Shown: positions 60,260-64,000 of the stretch, in pieces
Position numbering within the stretch: position 1 is the first letter of the stretch
Layout: every line of letters starts with the position of its first letter
Assembly: GCF_004348985.1 (NCBI RefSeq)
Contig: NZ_SMKW01000005.1
Location: 62,001 to 126,000, forward strand
Origin: Saccharopolyspora elongata
GTDB taxonomy: Bacteria; Actinomycetota; Actinomycetes; Mycobacteriales; Pseudonocardiaceae
Reading direction: 5' to 3'
Length of the DNA stretch: 64,000 nucleotides
Position numbers and translations under genes: made by a program
Notes under the pieces: model-generated
Told to the model about the DNA's origin: nothing
Database searches by the model: none
Seen by the model: only the letters and a program-made list of their open reading frames with translations

Positions 60260-60775
60260 GTGGACCAGCGCGAAGAGCAGGAGTTCGCGGAGTACTTCGC
60301 GGCTCGGCGGGAGGCGGTGCGTCGAATGGCGTACATGATGTGCGGTGATTGGCACCGCGCGGACGATCTCGCCCAGACCGCGTTCATCGCGTTGCACCGG
60401 CATTGGCGCAAAGTCCGCGACAAGGGCGCACTGGACGCGTACGTGCGTCGCACCCTGACCCGCGCGGTGATCGACGAGTCCAGGCGGCCGTGGCGGCGGG
60501 AGCGCGCCGCGGAGGTGCTGCCGGACCGGCCGGTGGACTCGCCGGACGTGGACAACTCGGTGGCGACCAAGCAGACCCTGCTCGCGGGCCTGCAGAAGGT
60601 GCCGCCGAAGCAGCGGGCGGTGTTGGTGCTCCGATTCCTGGAGGGGTTGGACGTCGCGGGGGTGGCGGCAGTCATGAAGTGCAGCGAAGGCAACGTGAAG
60701 AGCCAGTCCGCCCGGGGGCTGGCGGCGTTGCGGGAAGCGCTGGGTGATGAGCTCGGCGACCTGCGGTCGGCGTGA
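60260..60775 (+). CDS. ECF sigma factor (SigE family)
   Basis: 171 residues from GTG 60260, GGAG 7-8 nt before it. Region 2 EFAEYFAARREAVRRMAYMMCGDWHRADDLAQTAFIALHRHW and region 4 VPPKQRAVLVLRFLEGLDVAGVAAVMKCSEGNVKSQSARGLAALR. The paired membrane protein that starts 14 bp after its stop is the likely anti-sigma factor. Confidence 0.92.
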   Translation: MDQREEQEFAEYFAARREAVRRMAYMMCGDWHRADDLAQTAFIALHRHWRKVRDKGALDAYVRRTLTRAVIDESRRPWRRERAAEVLPDRPVDSPDVDNSVATKQTLLAGLQKVPPKQRAVLVLRFLEGLDVAGVAAVMKCSEGNVKSQSARGLAALREALGDELGDLRSA

Positions 60776-60789
60776 GGAGGTGCGGGTAG

Positions 60790-61437
60790 GTGGACGAACG
60801 CAAGCTCGAGGAGCTGTTCCGCGATTCGGTGCGGTCCGTGCCTCCGGCGTCGTTCGACGAGAGCGACGTGGCGCAGGCATCGCGGCGGATCACGGCGCGC
60901 CGCCGGATGGCGGCGTTGGGCGGCACGGTGGTCGCGGCCGCCGTGCTGGTGGGCGGCGTCGGCCTGGGGACCGGCATGTTCGGCTCGTCGTCGAGCAGCA
61001 ACGTCGCGAGCCGGCCGGAGACCGCGTCGATCTCCCCGCGCGTCGACGGGCCGGGCGTCCTGGGTGACCGCTCGGGCCGGTGCGGGCCGGACGCGCAGCT
61101 CGCGGCGGCGGTGACCAAGCAGCTGCCGGAGGCCGCCGGGATGGCGCCGGTCGCCCCGGACCCGTGCCCGTCCGGCGCGAAGACGGCTTCGTTCATGCTG
61201 CGCGACGGGTCTTCGTCGGGCAGCGTCACGGTGATCGTGAGCCCGGTTGGCGCGGTGTCCCCGGAGCAGGCGACGCCCGGCGACGTGCGGCGCCCGGACG
61301 GCACCGAGCAGTCGGTGCGCAAGGCGCGCAGCGGCAAGCTGGTGGTCGTGCTCAGCGATCCGGACGCCGGCTCCCCGGCGGCGCCGTACGGCGCGCGGAT
61401 CGCGTCGATCGCAGGCGGCCTGGCCGACCAGTTCTGA
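60790..61437 (+). CDS. Membrane protein, probable anti-sigma factor
   Basis: 215 residues. Cytoplasmic N-terminus of about 38 residues (MDERKLEELFRDSVRSVPPASFDESDV...ARRRM), one membrane helix (AALGGTVVAAAVLVGGVGLGTGMF), Ser-rich linker and outer domain. This is the usual layout of membrane anti-sigma factors, though no HxxxCxxC zinc site is present. GTG behind GAGGAGG, one operon with the ECF gene. Confidence 0.75.
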   Translation: MDERKLEELFRDSVRSVPPASFDESDVAQASRRITARRRMAALGGTVVAAAVLVGGVGLGTGMFGSSSSSNVASRPETASISPRVDGPGVLGDRSGRCGPDAQLAAAVTKQLPEAAGMAPVAPDPCPSGAKTASFMLRDGSSSGSVTVIVSPVGAVSPEQATPGDVRRPDGTEQSVRKARSGKLVVVLSDPDAGSPAAPYGARIASIAGGLADQF

Positions 61438-61588
61438 TCGTTCGGCAGCGCGATCGTTCGGCCTGATCAGCGCCCGTGCGCGTTTTGTGCGGCTATGGCA
61501 GCACGAACGACACACGGGCTCTGAACTGCGGAAACGGTTCTCCGCGCGTCCCTCGTGTCCGGTATGTGGTGGTATCGCTCACCAGAAC

Positions 61589-61624
61589 GGTACGGATGTA
61601 CCAGATTATCGGTACGTTAGTACC
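61589..61624 (+). promoter_or_regulatory. Tandem operators upstream of the Gdx-type pump
   Basis: GGTACGGATGTACC (61589-61602) and GGTACGTTAGTACC (61611-61624) are GGTAC-N4-GTACC palindromes exactly 22 bp apart, two helical turns, about 50 bp before the pump's ATG. Probable site for the TetR encoded downstream. They were compared with the two hairpins of guanidine-II riboswitches: the loops (GGAT, GTTA) are not ACGR, so a riboswitch is not supported. The rest of 61438-61588 shows nothing clear. Confidence 0.7.
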
Positions 61625-61675
61625 AGACAGCGGGTAAGCGGCCCGGCTGCCGGATCGAGGGAAGGGCGACCAGCA

Positions 61676-62002
61676 ATGATGGCCTGGATCATTCTGATGG
61701 TTTCGGGAATTTTCGAGGCGGGTTGGGCGATCTCGCTCAAGCTCTCGCACGGCTTCAGCCGGCTGATCCCGACGGTGTCGTTCTTCGTGCTGGCCGCCAT
61801 CAGCTTCGCGGGCCTGGCGTACGCGATGCGGACGCTGCCCGCGGGCCCCGCGTACGCGGTGTGGACCGGCATCGGCGCCGCGCTGACGGCGATCGTGGGC
61901 ATGGTCTGGCTGGGCGACGGCGTCTCCGCGATGAAGCTCGTCTCGATCGTGTTGATCGTCGCCGGCGTGATCGGCCTGAACCTCGCGGGCGGCGGCCACT
62001 GA
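61676..62002 (+). CDS. gdx: SMR guanidinium exporter, Gdx/SugE subtype
   Basis: 108 residues, four membrane helices. MAWIILMVSGIFEAGWAISLKLSHGFSRLIPT matches the E. coli SugE/Gdx opening, with the proton-coupled Glu and the Gdx-specific Trp after it; GPAYAVWTGIGAALTAIVGM is TM3. Gdx proteins export guanidinium by H+ antiport. Either of two adjacent ATG codons may start it, behind GAGGGAAGGG. Confidence 0.93.
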   Translation: MMAWIILMVSGIFEAGWAISLKLSHGFSRLIPTVSFFVLAAISFAGLAYAMRTLPAGPAYAVWTGIGAALTAIVGMVWLGDGVSAMKLVSIVLIVAGVIGLNLAGGGH

Positions 62003-62036
62003 CCCCACGGACGGGTTCCCGCGAAATCGCGCCGGT

Positions 62037-62084
62037 GGTCGTGAGCGGTTGTGGTCGCCCAGGCGGCCATTGCCGCTCACGACC
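62037..62084. terminator. Long hairpin after the Gdx pump gene
   Basis: GGTCGTGAGCGG pairs with CCGCTCACGACC around an inner TGGTCGCC/CGGCCA hairpin, 34 bp past the stop codon. No T-tract. It separates the pump from the TetR gene, which has its own -10. Confidence 0.7.
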
Positions 62085-62130
62085 GTTCGCGTGACCACGC
62101 CGTGCTCGCTGACGAATAGGATCGGCAGAT

Positions 62131-62715
62131 ATGACAGCGGCCAGTACTCCGAAGGGCGAGCGGCGGCGGCAGGCCTTGGTCGTGGCTGCCGCGCAGCTGC
62201 TGGCCGAGGGCGGCTTCGAAGCCGTGCGGCATCGTGCGGTCGCCGAGCGCGCCGGCTTGCCGCTGGCCTCCACCACCTACTACTTCTCGTCGCTGGACGA
62301 CCTGGTCAGCGCCGCCGTCGAGTACGAGTCGCGGCAGGAGCTCGCCACCGGCCGGGCCCGGCTCGACGAGCTCGCCGAGCGCCCGCGCGGCACCGACGCG
62401 GTGATCGAGCTGCTGCTGGACCTCCTGCTGGGCACCGGATCGCGCGACGGCGGCGCGGAGCCGGTGCTGCTGCGCTACGAGCGGCTGGTCGGCTCGCCCC
62501 GCCGCCCCTACCTGGCGCCGCTGATGCGCGAGCTCAGCGCCGAACTGCACGAACTGCTCGCGGAGATCTTCGCCCGCAGCGGCATGGAGGTCGGCCGCGA
62601 ACGGCTGCTCGAACTGATCGCGCTGGTGGACGGCGCGGTGGTGAACGCGCTGATCGAAAGCGACCCGGATCCCCGCGGCGCGGCGCGCCGGATGCTGCGC
62701 TCTCAGCTCGGCTGA
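62131..62715 (+). CDS. TetR family regulator next to the Gdx pump
   Basis: 194 residues. HTH core EGGFEAVRHRAVAERAGLPLASTTYYFSSLDDL (about 24-56), then a helical ligand domain. ATG 62131 is 8 nt after TAGGAT (62117-62122) with no ribosome site, so a leaderless mRNA. Close in sequence to the TetR after the other SMR pump at 11.5 kb; the two pump-repressor pairs may be old duplicates. Confidence 0.9.
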   Translation: MTAASTPKGERRRQALVVAAAQLLAEGGFEAVRHRAVAERAGLPLASTTYYFSSLDDLVSAAVEYESRQELATGRARLDELAERPRGTDAVIELLLDLLLGTGSRDGGAEPVLLRYERLVGSPRRPYLAPLMRELSAELHELLAEIFARSGMEVGRERLLELIALVDGAVVNALIESDPDPRGAARRMLRSQLG

Positions 62716-62729
62716 GATGCACTTTCTAT

Positions 62730-62912
62730 AAGCGGCGGTAGCCGCTTGCGGTGTGGGACTCAGTTTGCACGCCGCGGGTTCTCAGGCTGTGCCCGCCCGA
62801 AAGGGCTCTCGGAGAGGACAGCCCCGACGTGGTGTATTGGGCATACATGATGTCGGGGATCCCACAGCGAGGCGGCGCCTGAGGTTCCGCTACCCGCACC
62901 GCTACGGAAACC
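62730..62912. repeat. Structured repeat element G, copy 3
   Basis: End hairpin AAGCGGC-GGTA-GCCGCTT (62730-62747), GCACGCCGCGGGTTCTCAG, outer stem CTCAGGC (62781-62787)/GCCTGAG (62877-62883) with an inserted CGAAAGGG-type loop on the left side, GAGGACAG, inner stem CCCCGAC (62822-62828)/GTCGGGG (62852-62858), then GAGGTTCCGCTACCCGCACC. Fills the 200-bp gap between the convergent TetR and ABC genes. Confidence 0.85.
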
Positions 62913-62916
62913 ACTT

Positions 62917-64000
62917 TTAAACCCTTCTTTGAGCCACCCGGTACAGCCTCGCGTACGAGCCGTCGGCGGCGAGCAGCTCCTCGTGGCTGCCCAGCTCGAC
63001 GATGCGCCCATCGGACATCACGGCCACCTGGTCGGCGTTGCGCGCGGTGTGCAGCCGGTGCGCGATCGCGATCACCGTGCGCCCCGCCAGCAGCGTCGAA
63101 AGCGCCCGTTCGAGCTCCCGCGACGTGACGTTGTCCAGCAGCGATGTCGCCTCGTCGAGGACCACCGTGTGCGGGTCGGCCAGCAGCACCCGGGCCAGCG
63201 CGAGCTGCTGCGCGCGGGCCGCCGGGACCGGGTGCCCGCCCGCGCCGAGGACCGTGTCCAGCCCGTCCGGCAGCGCCGACACCCAGTCGTGCAGCCCGAC
63301 CGCCTTGAGCGCGTCGGTCAGCTGGTCGTCGTTCGGGTCGCCGTCGGCCAGCGCGAGGTTCTCCCGCAGCGAGCAGGCGAAGACGTGGTGCTCCTGGGTC
63401 AGCAGCACCACCTCGCGGCGCAGCCGCGCGGCGGGCAGGTCGGTGATCTCCGTGCTGCCGAAGGCGACCGATCCGGAGTCCGGCCGGCTGATGCCGGCGA
63501 TCAGCCTGCCGAGCGTCGACTTGCCCGCGCCGGACGGGCCGACGATCACCAGCCGCTGACCGGCCGGGACGGTCAGGTCGACGCCGTGCAGGATCTCCCG
63601 GTCCTCCCGGTAGGAGAAGCGCAGGTCGCGGATCACCAGGTCGCGACCCGGCTCCTCCCCGGGGCGGGACGCGTCGTCGTCAGCCACCGGGATCTCGCGG
63701 ACGCCGAGGATGCGTTGCAGCGCCGTGTGCCCGGTCTGCAGCTCTTCGAGCCACATGAACAGCTCGTCGAACGGGTTCGACATCGCCTGCGCGTAGAGCA
63801 CGACGGTGATGATCGTGCCGAGCTCGACGAGCTCCGCCTGGTACGCCCAGCCGCCGATGAGCAGGATCGCGCCGATCGGCAGCACGTACGACAGTTCCAG
63901 GAACGGCAGCCACACGGTGAGCAGGTACCGGTGCCGCTTCTCCGACGCGGCGGCCCGGCCGAGCACCTGCTCGTTGCGCGCCCGGCGGCGCGCGCCCAGC
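62917..64000 (-). CDS. ABC exporter, fused membrane/ATPase subunit, 5' end outside window
   Basis: C-terminal about 360 residues; the frame is open to the window edge. The end of a membrane domain (YLLTVWLPFLELSYVLPIGAILLIGGWAY) is followed by an NBD: Walker A VGPSGAGKST, Q-loop LLTQEHHVFACSL, Walker B TVVLDEATSLLD, H-loop IAIAHRLH. The signature loop is not LSGGQ but PVPAARAQQLALAR, a change I have seen described for some actinobacterial exporters (TAAQAQQ type). Such subunits usually work as heterodimers with a canonical partner, which would be upstream outside this window. Confidence 0.9.
   Translation of the reverse strand, partial: LGARRRARNEQVLGRAAASEKRHRYLLTVWLPFLELSYVLPIGAILLIGGWAYQAELVELGTIITVVLYAQAMSNPFDELFMWLEELQTGHTALQRILGVREIPVADDDASRPGEEPGRDLVIRDLRFSYREDREILHGVDLTVPAGQRLVIVGPSGAGKSTLGRLIAGISRPDSGSVAFGSTEITDLPAARLRREVVLLTQEHHVFACSLRENLALADGDPNDDQLTDALKAVGLHDWVSALPDGLDTVLGAGGHPVPAARAQQLALARVLLADPHTVVLDEATSLLDNVTSRELERALSTLLAGRTVIAIAHRLHTARNADQVAVMSDGRIVELGSHEELLAADGSYARLYRVAQRRV

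Noticed and set aside
61589..61624. Possible guanidine-II (mini-ykkC) riboswitch before the Gdx pump
   Set aside because: Two hairpins in the right place, but the loops are GGAT and GTTA, not ACGR. Tandem repressor operators explain the exact 22-bp spacing better.

Overview
This is 64 kb of high-GC chromosomal DNA from an actinobacterium. GTG and TTG starts are frequent, several TANNNT -10 boxes sit 5-8 nt before the start codon (leaderless transcripts), and HspR/HAIR heat-shock control and a DasR-type nagKA operon are present. The gene content fits Pseudonocardiaceae, and I think Saccharopolyspora or a close relative is likely; that is inference, since there is no rRNA gene here. Many housekeeping genes (Fe-S reductase, dnaK-grpE-dnaJ-hspR, flavohaemoprotein, clpB, pyrE, SpoU methylase, fba, DUF3151, purA and its neighbour) recall the M. 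tuberculosis Rv0338c-Rv0385 neighbourhood, rearranged and interleaved with lineage-specific genes.

Layout. 1-4.9 kb: 3' end of a sugar MFS transporter, an epoxide-hydrolase-like protein, a TetR gene with paired operators, and an Scr1-type HTH/DUF397 pair. 5-7.9 kb (minus): a type VII secretion toxin operon, YbaB - EspC-like - WXG100-like - EndoU nuclease toxin - candidate immunity protein. 8-10.3 kb: a membrane Fe-S reductase. 10.6-14.9 kb: DUF1707 protein, SMR efflux pump plus TetR, macrodomain protein, lipoprotein, DUF4097 protein. 15-19.4 kb: dnaK operon. 19.8-26.9 kb: flavohaemoprotein, PNPOx-like protein, two MarR regulators, and a drug-efflux MFS fused to beta-sandwich repeats beside a YceI protein carrying the same type of repeat. 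27-30 kb: a decayed symporter and clpB. 30-36.4 kb: MFS/TetR pair, then a GntR-ABC-permease-permease cluster and a secreted trypsin. 36.5-44.7 kb: SDR, pyrE, SpoU methylase, DUF899, DedA, nagA-nagK with a dre site, ECF sigma, YciI. 44.9-55.5 kb: fba, DUF3151, FUSC-like protein, secreted HNH nuclease, purA, CPA1 antiporter, GDPD, purD. 55.6-64 kb: an AT-richer orphan gene, a duplicated aminotransferase 5' end with a lytic transglycosylase remnant, PspC, aminotransferase, HAD, threonine aldolase, ECF sigma/anti-sigma, a Gdx-type SMR plus TetR, and the 3' part of an ABC exporter.

The intergenic DNA is unusually structured. Over a dozen palindromes of related design (22-24 bp, AT-rich core, GC ends) sit at gene 3' ends, some in pairs that form long hairpins. 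A separate ~175-bp element occurs three times (12.8, 19.4 and 62.7 kb; the middle copy inverted) and keeps its stems through compensating base changes. This element and the EndoU module are the two features most worth following up. No tRNA, rRNA, CRISPR array or complete insertion sequence was seen.
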